The notes beneath the pieces are model-generated. The model saw only the letters and a program-made list of their open reading frames with translations. It searched no databases and was not told the DNA's origin. From Protula sp. h YS-2021 (lineage: Eukaryota > Annelida > Polychaeta > Sabellida > Serpulidae), in contig OX457027.1 of assembly GCA_949752745.1 (NCBI GenBank), positions 76,315,214 through 76,379,213 of the forward strand: 64,000 bases of DNA, given 5' to 3'. This document shows, piece after piece, positions 41,683 to 55,452 of the stretch (its first letter is position 1; every line of letters begins with the position of its first letter). The position numbers and the translations under genes were made by a program.

Positions 41683-44600
41683 TGTAACAGACAAATCTCA
41701 GTTATTTAGATATAGCGTAAAATAATTCATGAATATACAAGACAGTGATACAGCTTCGATGTGTTTTTTTCACATATTTGCGTATATATTTTTTGGAGAA
41801 AAAACATTTTATCTCATTACTGGTCAGTATTTTCTAGCATACATGATACTATCCAAAGAATTTCACAACATGAATATTAACACCATATGAGGTATAAATA
41901 ACAAACTCTTCATTTTATCCATTCTGTGTTATTCAAGGCTGTTTATAAGACCAGTGAAACCTGCGCGTATTAAATCCGAAAACATGTTTGTCACAGATAG
42001 CAAAGCTTTCCTTTCTTTTTCCGAATTATAACTTTTTCCAAAGCAACTATGGGCCACAAATTACTCAGTTGATTTTGTTTTGACGTAAATCAACACTTTT
42101 TAAAAATAATTTCGACAAATAAAGTAGCGCTATGCAATATTTCTAAATACAGCACACGTACTGTTTGGCTGCAAACTCTGAAGTAACATTTATGGAAACA
42201 GTCTCCAACACTGAAAGGCAGTTCCGGCTTTAGGTTAATGAGCCAGGCTGTAAGGAGTAATTCAATAGCGACTAAAGCAATGGCATCTAGCACAAAGCGG
42301 ACAAACACTTAAAGAACAGAGGACAGCGAGGCCCAAAGTCCTTCCTTTACACACCAGGCTGGTCACATTGTCACACGGCACGGCGGACCTCCACATTGAT
42401 TAGTATAGGGTAACATCAAGTGAGTACTAATTTAGCCAGTTGAGTAATATCTTAGCAGCACAACTCTCAAATGCAAGGTTAACATTTGCATATAATTTTT
42501 GCCTTCTGTGCCATAGAAAAAGAACCCACAGGAGGTGTTTTGGTTATTTAAGACAAATGTGTTTTACTGTGAAATGTGTCATACCCGCAAGAATTATGTG
42601 TCACTCCAGTAACACGTCAGTAGTCACGTGACAACGGTAATCTTTGCGTATTATCGTAGTCACGTAGGGGGAAAGTTTTTGTGTGACATTGATGCCGAAG
42701 TACGCAGGCCTTTAAAGTCGTTCATGTCATCTTTAGCTATTACAATAAATAGTAAAGTACACCGTAAAGCACATTAAACGGAAGTAAAGCACGATTACTA
42801 GTGCCTTATCTTACTCTCCATATGCCTCAATCCGCTCATCCATGAACAACAGCAGTAAAATAATATATTTATAACCAGCTCCGTTACCAAGCCACTCTTC
42901 ATACAGTGAATTGATCTTGTATCACCAACAAGGCCTAACGATGAACCAGAGTGTGAAAATTCTGGGCATTGCAATACCATTACCCTTAAGCGTGAGAGTA
43001 CTACTAAATGAGAAAATAAGGAAATCAGCTAATAAGCCCAAACAGTGGATCAATCAAGAAGTGACAAGTAACAGACCATTCATCTGTTCCGTAGTTTTTA
43101 CTTTTGGTCTCTTGTGTTGACACCCTCACCACACCTTCCCTGTTACTTGGTTGTTAATTTAACACAAGTGGCTCAACATCTGTAAGACAGTTGCGTATCA
43201 TCGATGCAAATGTTAACTTTTGAAAGGTGTGAAAAACAATGGTATTGAATGATTTGTTTTTTATTTTGAGTCACATTGCTTATAGTATTGATGGTGATCA
43301 AAACCTATACCCCACCGCACCACAAAAACAAAGACACATTAAAGATTTTTTGGTTTGGAATAGAAAATTAAAAACTGAACCGCGCTGTGATATATTCTAT
43401 TGAATGTATATGCATTCAGAAAATACACTTCCGGCACTGTATACAGCACTGTATAAAAGCGTGTAAAACAATATTTTCGTTTCCGTAAACATCAAAAATA
43501 AATAAAATAAAACAACTCATGAGCTGCTAAATATATATTTTCTGTTAAGAAAGTAAGGATGAAAATGCCAAACGTGAAAATGTGAATTGTTAATAAAAGA
43601 ATTGATTTGAAGTGCAGTATTGAGCAGAGTGGTATAGACATTTGGACATATATGTCATAATTACGGAAATATATGTCATAAATACATGTTATAATATTTC
43701 TCTCAATGACAACGTAGCAAAGTTATCATAATTGGGAAGCTAAATATTAATATTATCATATCAAACAGATATCTATTTGGGGACGACGAGGGTTAGAAAA
43801 CCATCTATAACTAGAACCAACTACGCGAAAGCGAAATAATAATCACCTGACCAAAAGCAAAATAGGTACATCATTTTTCCTTTCCAGTAGAATTGTTTAT
43901 ACTTTTCAGGAGGTGTTTGGTTTGATTTTTATTCACAGACAAGACAGTCTTTCCAGAAACGTTTTGTCGACTTGGAAACTTTTCTAGAGAAACAAAGCTT
44001 TGCTGCAAGTTTTGTGAAACCTCCAAATCCAAACTCTTAGCTTCACATCATGTGCACCAGGTTTACTTTTTTCAAACCTTGTGATACTTTTACACTATGA
44101 AATATCACCGTTTCTCTAAAGGACATACAAGGATTGTGCGTAAATCACAATTGGTCTTTTATATGCACATTAGATATATTAAATTTAGCTAGGTTAGGTT
44201 CTTTTCGCTTTGTTCTTATAAAATTAACGCCAGTTTTTTTACTATGCTCAACATATCTGTCATATGCCAATCAAGCACATAGCAACTGCATCAGTAAAGT
44301 TGCAGCATGGCTTAATGCCCTGTATCCGTTTAGAATTCTATGTTTACTTTGCGTTTTAACTACGAAATGAACACAGAGCAAGGTGCTCAATTTTACATCA
44401 AGTACTACAAATGCGTAAAATTTGGTGGCCCTCAATCCAGTTTATAAAGAGAAGAAGTTGGGACAAAATAATGGGCCTTTTGTAAAAAAAAAAAAAAGAT
44501 GCGAAAGAACCGCATGCAGAGTTTCAATATACGTTATAAGTCACTGACTTGACATATTTTAACCATTGCTAGGAACACATGTCCTGTGTCATCGAAGATG

Positions 44601-46690
44601 AAATGAAGATCCTTGGACCCAGCGTGAAATTAAGAGAGTTAGTTGACCCTATGGATAAGACGAATTGCTGGCAGCCGTTAATGAAGTTGTCCAAGCTGAC
44701 AATTTCAATTATACTGAATGATACAAGCGATACTCATTACTGCTGTGAAATTTCCTCATTTTAAGCATAACTCGAGGAATGTGTAGAGATAATAGGCACG
44801 AGCAGAACTAACCAGATTAGTCCTATCATTTATTGTATCAGCACAACTTAAAAGTATTGGATATATTGTCCCATTTTGTTCATTATTTCTCCATGGTGTT
44901 GTTATCAGTACATGCTGGGTACTGATTCTCAGCTATAGCATGTTTCGGATACACAACTATTTGTGAGATGTACTGTAGTTGCGAACTGTCTAAAGATACA
45001 CCTGTAAAGGTAATGAAGCAACTAAAAATCCCTTCGTAATCAAAGGAGATAATAAAGAGCAGCTACAAAATTTTATTTACCAGATATACGCAATGCACAC
45101 GAAAAATGAACTAAGAATCTGAGACCTTACCTTGACTATGTAGCAGTTCACGAGTGGTCGTGAGATTGACTGAAGAAACATTAAAATCTATTTAACAAAT
45201 ACACCAACACATGATACATGTTAAATGAGAGCACCTAATTACGTTTAACCTTTTATTTTCACTTTAAGTTCCAAATTAACAGATTACGATCTTAATTAAA
45301 ACATTGATCGTTAATTAAAGACAGTATTAATAATCTAACTTATTACAATAACAATTCTTGTAATGACAAAATAACTCTTTGACTTTGAGCTTAGAACTGA
45401 GGAATTAATCATTTTCTGGACCTTTTATAGATCAATCGATTACTCACAAGAAACCAAGAAACCTACACATTTCCTAATTTCATGAAAAGTGGATGCAAAA
45501 CAATTCGAATTTCGCAGTAACACACAAAGAATACATAGAAATATAATACAATATTACTCAGGTTTGGGATTTAAGGACAAATGCATTATTAAGCCTAACA
45601 AACTGAGTTTTATTTGAAACGGGATAGAAAATGACGTCTTATTGTAGTCACTAAATGCGTCTCGGAAGGTTTCTTAGAAAAACAGACAAGACTAATGGCA
45701 ATCCACAACTTTTCAAGAACTTTGACCTTGTAGCGTGACACATATCCCGAGGAAGAGAAAATAGCTAAAATCTCGCCCTCATAGGTAAAGAAAAGGTTCA
45801 GTTAAAGTTAGTGGTACAATTTCTCTTCAAGCATTCATCGGCATTTTAACAAAAGCCTTGTTCAGGAACCTGTACATTTAGCCATTGTTATGTATTATTT
45901 CAAATACGTTACATCGAAACTATGACATAACCAGCTCTGCAGTAATATGTATTTAGTTCTGAAATATGTAATTCTAACTAATGTTGAGAAAACATTAGTT
46001 TTTTCTTTTTTGATTAACACTACGGCGGCAAAGAAATTTCTGAAGATTAAAATTGTAAGTTTTAAAGGCTAACACTACAGTACGAAGGTCGTGAACAACA
46101 TGATATGTTTAACTCGAGTTGTATATAAGACTGTGAACGAAAAATTCTAATGTGCCAACATATAAAGTATGGAAGTATGGTTGGACTGGGTATCGATGAA
46201 GCATTGAATGATGCAAAAATAAATTGATTTAGTAATCACACAGTATACTCATTACAGCTGTGGATTTTCAATGCACACAGATTATTGAATTCGCACGAGG
46301 CGGTAACATGTTTCCACATGATTTCTTTTTTCTGTCATAGGACTAGAAAGACTAAATTTGGCAGAGACATAATGTAGCAAGTCTAGTTAGTACACTTAAT
46401 TTGTTTTTAGAAATTCATTAACATTTTATATGCAAAAAATGGACGTTGAAATTTTGCCAGTGAAGTCGACATATAAAGCTATTTAATGAGTGAGCGGATA
46501 TTGCGTGTGTGCAATATGTGCTGTAACTTGTCGTTAGGTTGAACAGCGAATGTTTCTGTGGGATACTTTCCTCCAATATTTCGGGAATGCCTACCTTCGC
46601 ACTTGCTATTAAACTGCGGTCATATTATAAACGAGTGAAAGTTATGAACATTTGATTTGTCAGCTCTTTTCCTTTTGTCTTTTATTAATT
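41683..46690. other. No gene recognised over 5 kb
   Basis: No open frame longer than 80 codons and none with a domain that I recognise. No internal duplications were seen. Exons of a host gene cannot be excluded without transcript data. Confidence 0.5.
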
Positions 46691-46695
46691 ATGTT

Positions 46696-46697
46696 TC

Positions 46698-46727
<30 letters not shown>
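46696..46727 (+). repeat. (TTA)n microsatellite
   Basis: About ten copies of a TTA/ATT triplet. Confidence 0.9.
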
Positions 46728-46728
<1 letters not shown>

Positions 46729-46770
46729 TAATGCTGGTATTTGACTTGGTAACTGACGCAACCTGAAATT

Positions 46771-46801
46771 GAACTTTGATCGACGTCAAAAAGTTTGCTG
46801 G
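46771..46801 (-). repeat. Fragment of a family A-like MITE end
   Basis: On the minus strand it reads ccagcaaactttttgacgtc followed by a GATCAAAG word, like the family A terminus. No partner end was found. Confidence 0.45.
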
Positions 46802-46804
46802 TTA

Positions 46805-48125
46805 AGGGGAGGTCAAAAGCTGTTTTACGCGGAGTTTTGATTAATTTACCAGTTTAACATGGCTTTTAACAAAGATTTCTGAAGAATTCTGAATTTTTAA
46901 GCATACCAGGTGTAAATTTTCGCTACTCGATAGCGAAAACCAATTAGAGTATCTTTCAGTTGGCAGTTCTTTGAATTGCTTAGAAGCTTCTAATGCTGAT
47001 AAAATAAAAAAAAGAAAATATAAACGATTGGACAGATTCGCTACTTTAAAAACTTGCAAGGAGCTCGATTGTTTCAGAAACAAAAGTGAAAAGATACAAT
47101 TAAAGCAAATATTGGATAAGTATTTTAATAACATATGTTGGTTTTTAATATTTCTCAGTTAAAGGTGCATGTCTAAAAACACGTCGCTAGAAACTACATT
47201 AGTTGTATAAGCCAGGCTGTCTCACAGGTTAATTTATTTTTTTACCAATAAGAAACATACTCTCCAGAAAATGCCAATAAAAATTTCACTGCAGGATTTT
47301 TCTAAGCTTTCTGTGTAATTTTATCTTTTTAACTGTTTTCAAAATGGTGATATGTTTCATTTTTACTCTAACCTGTCCAAAACAGCCCCAAGTTTAGCAG
47401 ATTGTAGTGTTAGGAACATGACAATATGCAGCTCCCAAAAACTGACATTTATTAACACTTCGTAAGTCAATGTCTATCGGTGACCTGTTAAAATTGTTCG
47501 GGTGTCACTTTCGCGGTTATTTTCCTTGAAAGTGGTACGTCTTTTTGTCTTCACTTTTCCTTGAACACACCGACCCAAGGAGCACACTCGTTGAAGCTTT
47601 GCCAATAAAGTCTTACATATGTCATCAGTACACTCATGCGTTTGGCAGCTGTCACAGAAGCGAAACTTTGAATACAAAAAATTGAAAAATGCTTATGCAA
47701 AGTAATCACTTTCAATACTGATCATTTGATATAGAGGTTTCTCAAAAGTAAGAACAATAAATTCCGTACATTTTAAGTTGCAACAATCTATTCTGCATGG
47801 TCTTTCAATTACTTTTGGTGATTTTGGGAAGGTAAGATAGTTAAGAAAAATTTGTTGGTAATCATCAAGTCGAAGAATCCATGTCTTTTAAAAAGAGTAT
47901 ATAATGTGGTTGGAGTAATGACGCTTAGGCTTGCTTACTTATATAGCATCCCTGAAACATTGCTAGGCCTGCATTCACTTTTGATCCGAAGTCATATCAA
48001 TATTAATTGTCATATCAGTATTAATTTACTATATCTACCAGTAGGAAAAAAGGTGAGATATATGAGAGGGCGAATTTAAACACAATTTTATTCAACCGTT
48101 TTTCGTTTAAAATATTATTTATTAC
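46805..48125. other. No gene; holds a conserved element-end hairpin
   Basis: At 46917-46939 the hairpin ttttcgcta...tagcgaaaa, preceded by 'aggtgtaa', matches the ends at 26673 and 56854, but without core units beside it. Overlapping frames at 46841-47162 and 47474-47677 are not recognised. Confidence 0.5.
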
Positions 48126-48341
48126 GTTTACAATCGACAAAACACAACAATGTAGCTGTAGAGTAAGACTAGTTGAGCACGAATTGCTCAGTTGTTGAAA
48201 TTATAACTGAATTACAGGTATTTAATAGTCAACGTTTAAAACTGACAAAACACTACTATGTAACTATGGTGTAAGACTGATTGAGCACAAATTGCTCAGT
48301 TGTTAAAATTAAAACTGAATTGCAGATGGGATTTACTAGTA
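48126..48341 (+). repeat. Tandem duplication, 108-bp unit
   Basis: Two adjacent copies (about 48126-48233 and 48234-48341) share 'gacaaaacac', 'gtaagact', 'ttgagcac-aattgctcag' and 'aactgaattRcag'. A gagcA-aattgctc palindrome sits in each copy. Confidence 0.8.
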
Positions 48342-50104
48342 AATATTAAATCGAAGAAAAAAATTTGTGTCAGTTTTTGCACATGTAATGTTTTAAACGT
48401 TGCAGACAAACCTGGATAATTTAATAATATGCACACATTATGGATCATATGTACATTTTGACAAAACTGTTAATTATAAATCATTCCGTGAAAATACTGG
48501 ATAGTGAATTAGAAGACCGATTCAAATGATTTAAAGTGGCTCAAAGTGCCGGTTTCGCTCTTGAGCTGACGCTGTGTTTGGCATCAAAACCAAGAGATTT
48601 CATTTAAACAATGTGGATCTTAATATTGCATAACCTCAATTAAGAGCATACATTCAAGGTAAGACGCTATTTTGTACAGAATAGTAAATTTTGTAGACTA
48701 AAATTACAAAAATTCGATCATTTCATATCATCGATGGCGTCCTTAGTTACAAGAAATCACATTGTATCAATTCACGACTATAGCTATGGCGTGTAATAGT
48801 ATACCTGCAGTGGTTTAGTACAAACGGGCTTGAATGCAAAATTGGTTAATACACTTAATGTTATCAAATTATCAACAACAAGTTAGTCGCAATTCAAGCG
48901 TGTTGATTAAAAGCAAACTGGACATTTCAGAGCATAAGATACATAATTAAAAGGATACAACTTATTTTTTTCTTGATAAATTAAACCTGTGATGATGCTT
49001 GACGAATGACGGGTGCTGTTTCTTACATTTATTGGAAAGGCGATGCTTCGAACTCTTTTGTTTCTTTTAAAATTGCTTCCAAGGGAAAAGTAAAAAGCCA
49101 AACAAAGAATTCAATTATTAATTTAAAAATAAATTTATTTTCGTGCGTTTCCAAGGTTTTAAATGGATCAGTCATGAAACTGCTGTCCATAAAGCTCCTT
49201 CCCTTTCTCATGGCGCTCCTCTTATGGCAATACAAAAATGTTTACGGAACGTAAATCCCACGCATAGTGGTATATTTGTTCTTGTACCATAAAAGGCATG
49301 AATAAAAAAGTATTCATAAACTCTCTCTCCACAAATTTCCAAAGAGGTTCCAGTCTCAAGAAGCAACCAATAGCAATTCATTAAATTAGATGCCAAACAT
49401 AATACAAATTTCGTATGAACCCCGAAATAGGTATGTGTTTTAACAACATTTTACTGTTCCTTGGGAAATCATTTCCATGTCTGGGTCTGAAAACTGAATG
49501 TAGTGTGTTTAAACCACTTTCCAAATTGACTTGACATAGCAATATCAGTGTAGTACCCAGTTAAACCAAAATTGGTAAGAATTGTGTTACATATTTATGT
49601 ACAAGTCTGGAAATTTTACACATGTGGTTAATTTGAAAAGACCAGAAATGTTTGGGATAATTGAGGTAATTGCCGGTTGAGTTTTAACATTCTAAATTCT
49701 ATGTCAAATTGAACCACTTGAAAATGAATGAAATAGTGGCATAGTTGGGCGAAGTTAGGGAAGTAGCCTACTTTGAAAATGCAGTTTGTTGCAGAAACTT
49801 AACTGATTCTACTGTTATTTAACGTCGCTGTCATAAACTCAACTTTTACAACCCATTGACAGCCCGCTTTTGGCACTTTTAACAGCTATTTATCAGAATA
49901 ACTGTTTGAATAACTTTCAATGGGCTGTAAACTATAAATGAAGTAAATAGAACTAAAACAGACTGACATGAAATCTAATTACCAGGTTGAAAATATTTGC
50001 AGCTGAGACAAAAAGGAATGTATGTGACATGAAATTTTAAGTGCATGGCCGAAAGCTTCTGTGGACGTTAATTTGAATTTCGTGATACGTGATCACCTAC
50101 AGCA
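48342..50104. other. No gene recognised
   Basis: AT-rich sequence. Overlapping frames around 48907-49396 on both strands lack known domains. Confidence 0.5.
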
Positions 50105-50215
50105 TTCGTTAGCTAAGGCAATTGGAACAACCGACCTTGCCACGCTTAGCACCCTGAGACGTATTCAAACCCAAGATAACCAGACCAATGCTCTAACCAA
50201 GCAAAGTTAACATCA
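50105..50215 (-). other. tRNA-like fragment, possible SINE head
   Basis: The minus strand reads ttggttagagcattgg, close to a tRNA D-arm / A box. About 30 bases on it reads gggtttgaatac, close to a B box / T-arm. The acceptor stem does not pair convincingly, so this is more likely a tRNA-derived SINE or tRNA pseudogene than a working tRNA gene. Confidence 0.4.
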
Positions 50216-52089
50216 CCCATTATGTATGTGATATGAAGAAGAAATGCAAAAGTCGTATTTAGTGACCTTTAGTTGTGTATTTAAATACCATTAAAATGGG
50301 AAAATGAGAAACAAGGAAAGTATGGTAAGGAAAAAGCTCTTTCTGTTTTCCATTTCATTGGTTATATAAGCAATGCGTACACGACAACTGTGATATTAGG
50401 TCACAAGTTAGGTCATCAATAAGTAATGTGTAACAATTTTAAACCAAGGAAATTCTCCAATTTATTCTTTATTACTTTTAAAGCAACTTTGACTTATTGC
50501 CATGTAAATTATTAAGCACGTTGGTGATTTTTGAAGCACAGTGCACAATTTACAAGGAAACGGTTTTCAAAGCTATCTTTTATAACAGTAACTGCGTAGT
50601 TTTAGCACTTACAATAAATAAATCCTGCCAAAGATGGGCCAACCTTCAATTAATACACTGTGCCAACAATAAGCCAATTTTTACATAGATGGACCGAGGT
50701 CACGCAAACATGTTGGTGAAAACATGGCTCGAGGAGCAAAGATTTCGTGGCAAAGCGTTAAAATCCAAACTCAGCCAAGCGATGTAGGACTGGAAAATTA
50801 AAATAGATAGTCTATAAGTTTTAAGGTATTTATGATGATTCAAAATATAGCTGCAGATAACTGTCAGGCAATTTAGCTATTTCGCATCATATTTTTCCTT
50901 ATGAACGAAGAAATGCTCATTCCGTTCTTTGTTTCTTTCATTGAAACTGTAACTATTTCCATTGTCCCATTTATGCCATAAATTTGCAGAACGGCACTCC
51001 AGAGCTGACAACAGAATATCAGAATATCAGCTTTGAAAAGAACACGTTAAAGCATTCTTGCCACTTTGAAATTTATAAAGTAAGCAGTTTAAAATATTTA
51101 CACTAAATCACTAATTATTCATAATAAGCTAATTATCTCTGTTGTTGACATTCTTCGCTCACATGGCGTGGTGGCATATATGGAAACTCGATCGCAGGTC
51201 TCTGCCACAAATCTCTATTACAAAGCTTATGAGACTAATCTGCACCTGTGACAATGTTTATAAACAGACAAATTGACCCTGACATAAATAAATTTTATTC
51301 TATGACATGTTACCACAATTGTAAAACACCAAAAACTGGAATGTATGGATTTGTCTTAAAGTATTTAAACAGATATTCATTTTGAAACCAAAGTAACATC
51401 ACAATACGTATTGCAATCAATTTCCCCAAGGCTTTCCTTTTAAAACCTGCATCGTGTATATGGCTTGCTCCCACACTTCGGTATCCATTCTGATTTAAAA
51501 CTGCTCAGTTATGTGTCGAATAATCTTGCAAGCATATCTGTGCAGTTAAGTGAAACTTGTATCTACTTCCAAATAAGTAAAATCGGTATCTCTAAGCTTA
51601 ATGCTTGTGGTGGAGTATCCATAAAATGCATACAATGCATACAGTGCAAACAATAAAATATAAAAAAAACACATCAACGTTTTCCTGTGGCTTCACTTGT
51701 TGTCAATTGTGTATACAGACGGGTAGGAATTTTCAAGCACACTTTCCGGAGACATATGCTCCTTCGTGCGGCTAGTCGTGCCAGTTTGTGCTATATATGT
51801 AGTAAATCATGAGCTCAAAACCAATGAAATCGTTTATTTTTCAATGGGTCCACGGTTTTTTCCTTTGCGGACCAATCCAGAAATCTGCAAGACAAAAAAA
51901 TGGCGAAAGTCTCATAAAAATGCCAGATGTATTAAAACGGGAACTGGCTGTCATTTAAATGTGTTCTTTTTTCTTATGTAGTGTCTGCAGAGAACATAAC
52001 AAGTCATGCTTAATCATCTCGTAAAAAGTCCGTCATAGGCAACAACTAGCTCCATTTGAATTATTCAAAAAGTTCTTGGTGTATGATTT
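50216..52089. other. No gene recognised
   Basis: AT-rich unique sequence; frames of 60-70 codons without recognised domains. Confidence 0.5.
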
Positions 52090-52359
52090 TTGAGTGATTG
52101 TTTTTACTTTCCTAGAATGCTTGAAAGTGTGTTCACATTAGACATCTGTGAAAGAAACAACGACTAGCTTTTGATCAAGTTCGGAAAGAGGAAAAATTGC
52201 GATGATCAAGTTTCAGTCCGTTGGAGTGATTGAATTTTTTACTGCCCTAAGATGCTTGAAATTGTGTTCACGTTAGGCATCGTGAAAGAAGCAATGGCTA
52301 GCCTTTGGTCAGGTTGGGTTAGAAGATAAATTGCAATGATCAAGGTTGAGTCCGTCAGA
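52090..52359 (+). repeat. Tandem duplication, 135-bp unit
   Basis: Two diverged adjacent copies share 'atgcttgaaaKtgtgttcac', 'gtgaaagaa', 'gactagc', 'gatgatcaag' and 'gagtccgt'-like words at a spacing of 135 bp (52117 versus 52252). Confidence 0.75.
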
Positions 52360-53457
52360 ATGCATACAATCGCAACATGAGGAAAGATCGCTGACTAAAC
52401 CATCCAGACACAGAATACTTTAATAATCGCTCAGACTCCTATGTTGTCACGATGTTGAACATTGACACAAGGGACATCCATCTTTAAATATATGGTCATA
52501 GCGCACGGAATCAGTTCCGTGAATGGTTTATACGGTACAGTTTTACTGTCTTGTGCATATAATTCCTCACCTTAAATATGATAATAAGCATGTAATTTCT
52601 CACCTTAAATGTGTTTATTAAAATAAGGCTCCATAAACTTACAAAGGGAAACATTTCGATTAATTTATCAGCAGTACCCAGGTATCTGAAGGGAAACGCA
52701 ATCGGAATTTTGCAGAAAATTAAATGTGTTCTCTTTTTCTTTCATGCAATGTGTTTCTATCACTGTCACCAAAGCTAGACCATGTGTTGTGGAAATCAAC
52801 AAAACAATTGCGATTTTGCTTCAAAAGTAACTGAGAATGTAACTTTTAAGTTCATTGTGCTTTTAGATTACGTCAGCACCTCATGGGTGATGACAACACA
52901 TTATTACATGCCATGTGGTGAATCAGATGATCAGTTGTACAACTGTTCATTTGTTTATCACCCAGCTGTTAAAACCTCTAAGCGTCCTTTTCTCTGCGAA
53001 CTTTTTGCAAAGCAATGTACTTTTGGACTGCACTTATCGCCTTTTGTCAATTCTTACGATATTGCCGTGTTTTGTGAAGACAAAAGTAAAGCTCTGTTTA
53101 TAAAAAGTAAACGCGCAATCTCTGAGTTTGACTTCAAATTTCACTCTTAAAATCACTTTAAAATTATGTTTCCAGCAAAATTACCTATATTAGTTTGTTC
53201 CCTTTAAACTTTTGTAGTCAGTGCTGGACATTATTTGATTAATATCAAGTTTAAGGGCATGATGCACCAGGAACATATAGCGATCAGTCAAAACATACAG
53301 TTTATGTTTTTAGCTGTGTCTGTTCATTTTGAGATTATAGAAGTCTATTTATGTGTCCCACTGGACTCACATGCCATAGTTTGCTTATATTTATATGCAG
53401 CATCAAAACAAAACTGTCACTCTTGGGATTAGAATAGAACAGAAAATTTTTTCGGAT
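52360..53457. other. No gene called; one 122-codon frame noted
   Basis: The frame 52782-53150 is Cys-rich in places (MCCGNQQNNC near its start, CELFAKQC later) but shows no signal peptide or known domain. A second frame overlaps it. It may be chance or an unrecognised exon. Confidence 0.4.
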
Positions 53458-54336
53458 GGAATGCCGTTTTAACATTTAATGCTTATTTTTGATATCAAAA
53501 TATAATTAAAGATATCAAGAAATAAATGTAGATCTCAATAATTTATATTTTGCTGTCAATAATTGAATTTTAGATGGCAACAATTTATTTTTGAGATCAA
53601 AAAATAAAATTTACAAACTTAAAAAATCTTAAAGGAGATACACATTTACATAAAATTTAACGAATCGTCAATTAAATTTTGGAGACGAAAACTTGAATTA
53701 TTGAGATCAATAATAACAACACAATTTTTGATATCAAGAATTGCTTCCTTTTTGTAAAGTAAAAAATTTAAACAAAGATTCTGCACACAAGGAACAGTTA
53801 TTAATTTACAGATGTGTGCTTCTGAATTTTTTATCTAAACAAATACTGATATTTTGAGATCAAAAATCAATTTTTGAGATCAAAAAATCATTTTCAGATC
53901 TCAAAATACAAATTAAAATAGTTCCATGCTGAAATAATGATATCTGAAATAAATTCTTGATATTAATAAAAGGAAAATGAATTACTGAGCTCAAAATTGA
54001 TATTTTGCTCTCAAATATTTCATTTTTGCTCTCAAGAATTGAATTTTTGATCTCAAAAAATCAATTTTAGATATCATTAAATCACTTTTGATATCAATAA
54101 ATATTTCTTGATATCTCTAAATATTTATTGATATCAAAAATTATTTTTTGAGATCAAGAATACATTTAGAGATATCAAAAATACAATTGCAGATAGCAAA
54201 AATTAATTCTTGATATCAAAATATGGATTTTTTTTAGATCAAAAATTAATTCTTGATATCAAAAAATCAATTTTTGAGATCAAAAATTAATTTTTGATAT
54301 CAATAATTCCCTAATAAATGTGAAAACGGCATTCCA
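53458..54336 (+). mobile_element. GATATC-rich element, copy 3 (complete)
   Basis: The element has perfect 14-bp inverted ends (tggaatgccgtttt at 53458-53471 and its complement at 54323-54336). The 879-bp interior is a low-complexity mosaic of GATATCAA, GAGATCAA and GCTCTCAA words in both orientations, separated by A/T runs. It has no coding frame. It is the best-preserved of three copies in the window and defines the ends of this MITE-like family. Confidence 0.75.
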
Positions 54337-55364
54337 TATTACATTAATTATTATTAATTATTGATAAATAAAAGAATCGAAAGGCAAAACAATAGCAACA
54401 CCCTATGTATATAGAATGTGGAGTTCTTATGTATACTGACGAATTAAGAAGTATTTAGAACAAAAACCTTTATTTAGCAATGGATAGATATGACGAGGCT
54501 TTAATGGTAACCAGAGATGTCCGTCAGTTCCACTCATTATATTTTGGCTTAGAATAGCACCCTCTCCCTCTCTCATCCAGACCCCTGATACAACACTGAT
54601 TCAACAGAATATTGAAGGTTATTATTGTTATTTTGGCGTTTGGATCTGTTCCATAAACCCATCGTACATCCTCGATTTGTTTAAGTATGCAACTGTTTCT
54701 TTTGTATTTCGCAAAGGTAAATCTAATGCAAAAAATAATAAGTTATAATAAATAAATGAATTTGTATCGTACCCTGAAATCGTGTCAGAAATAAAACTAT
54801 GAGAAAAGACAAAGCTGCGCTTGTAAAGTATGTGGATTACCCAAGATTCCCAACAATGAAGTCCAGAGCTACCTTTTCTTATAAGAAAAGTTTATGAAGT
54901 TCACGCGGTTTTCTTTGATATGTGTGATGTGTAAATCACACACGGGCTGTGGTCTTTCACGAATTGCAATCACGTACTGAACTCTCAAATTGCAATCGAT
55001 AACTGTAATCAAACGTTATATTATATCCGGAATGGACAGGCTTAAGGTAAGGGCTTAAGTCATCAACCTGTAAGTATAAATAGCAAGAACATCCGTGGAC
55101 ATTGTGCCCAGCCGTAGAAGATATGACATTACAATAGTGAAAGGAGAAACCGACTAAGTTTGACAAAATGTAATTTGAAAGAAGACATATCAGCAACACT
55201 GCTGTCATGAACAATCGGAACAGACCTGGTGAATGAACGGAATCGTTTGTGGTTATCTTAAAGCTGCGAATTTTTGCCAATATTTGAACAGTTTTTTACC
55301 GAACCGATAGCAAAAACACAACCCAACTGAAAACGAAAGGAAGAAGGCTAAAAGAAAGTAAGAA
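54337..55364. other. No gene recognised
   Basis: A 107-codon minus-strand frame (54957-55280) contains one hydrophobic stretch (FMTAVLLICLLSNYILSN) but matches nothing that I know. Not called. Confidence 0.45.
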
Positions 55365-55452
55365 TGAATGAATGAAAGAAAGAAAGAAAGAGAGAAAGAA
55401 AAAGGAGAAAAGAAAAGAAAAAGAAAGAAAGAAAAGAAAAGAAAGAAAGAAA
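55365..55452 (+). repeat. (GAAA)n microsatellite
   Basis: About 88 bp of GAAA/AAAG repeats. The Lys/Arg/Glu-rich open frame through it is an artefact. Confidence 0.9.

Noticed and set aside
52782..53150. 122-codon frame as a small secreted protein gene
   Set aside because: No signal peptide, no known domain, and an overlapping frame is equally open in part. Not enough support.
54957..55280. Single-pass membrane protein gene
   Set aside because: One hydrophobic stretch in a 107-codon frame is not enough, and no family resemblance is seen.
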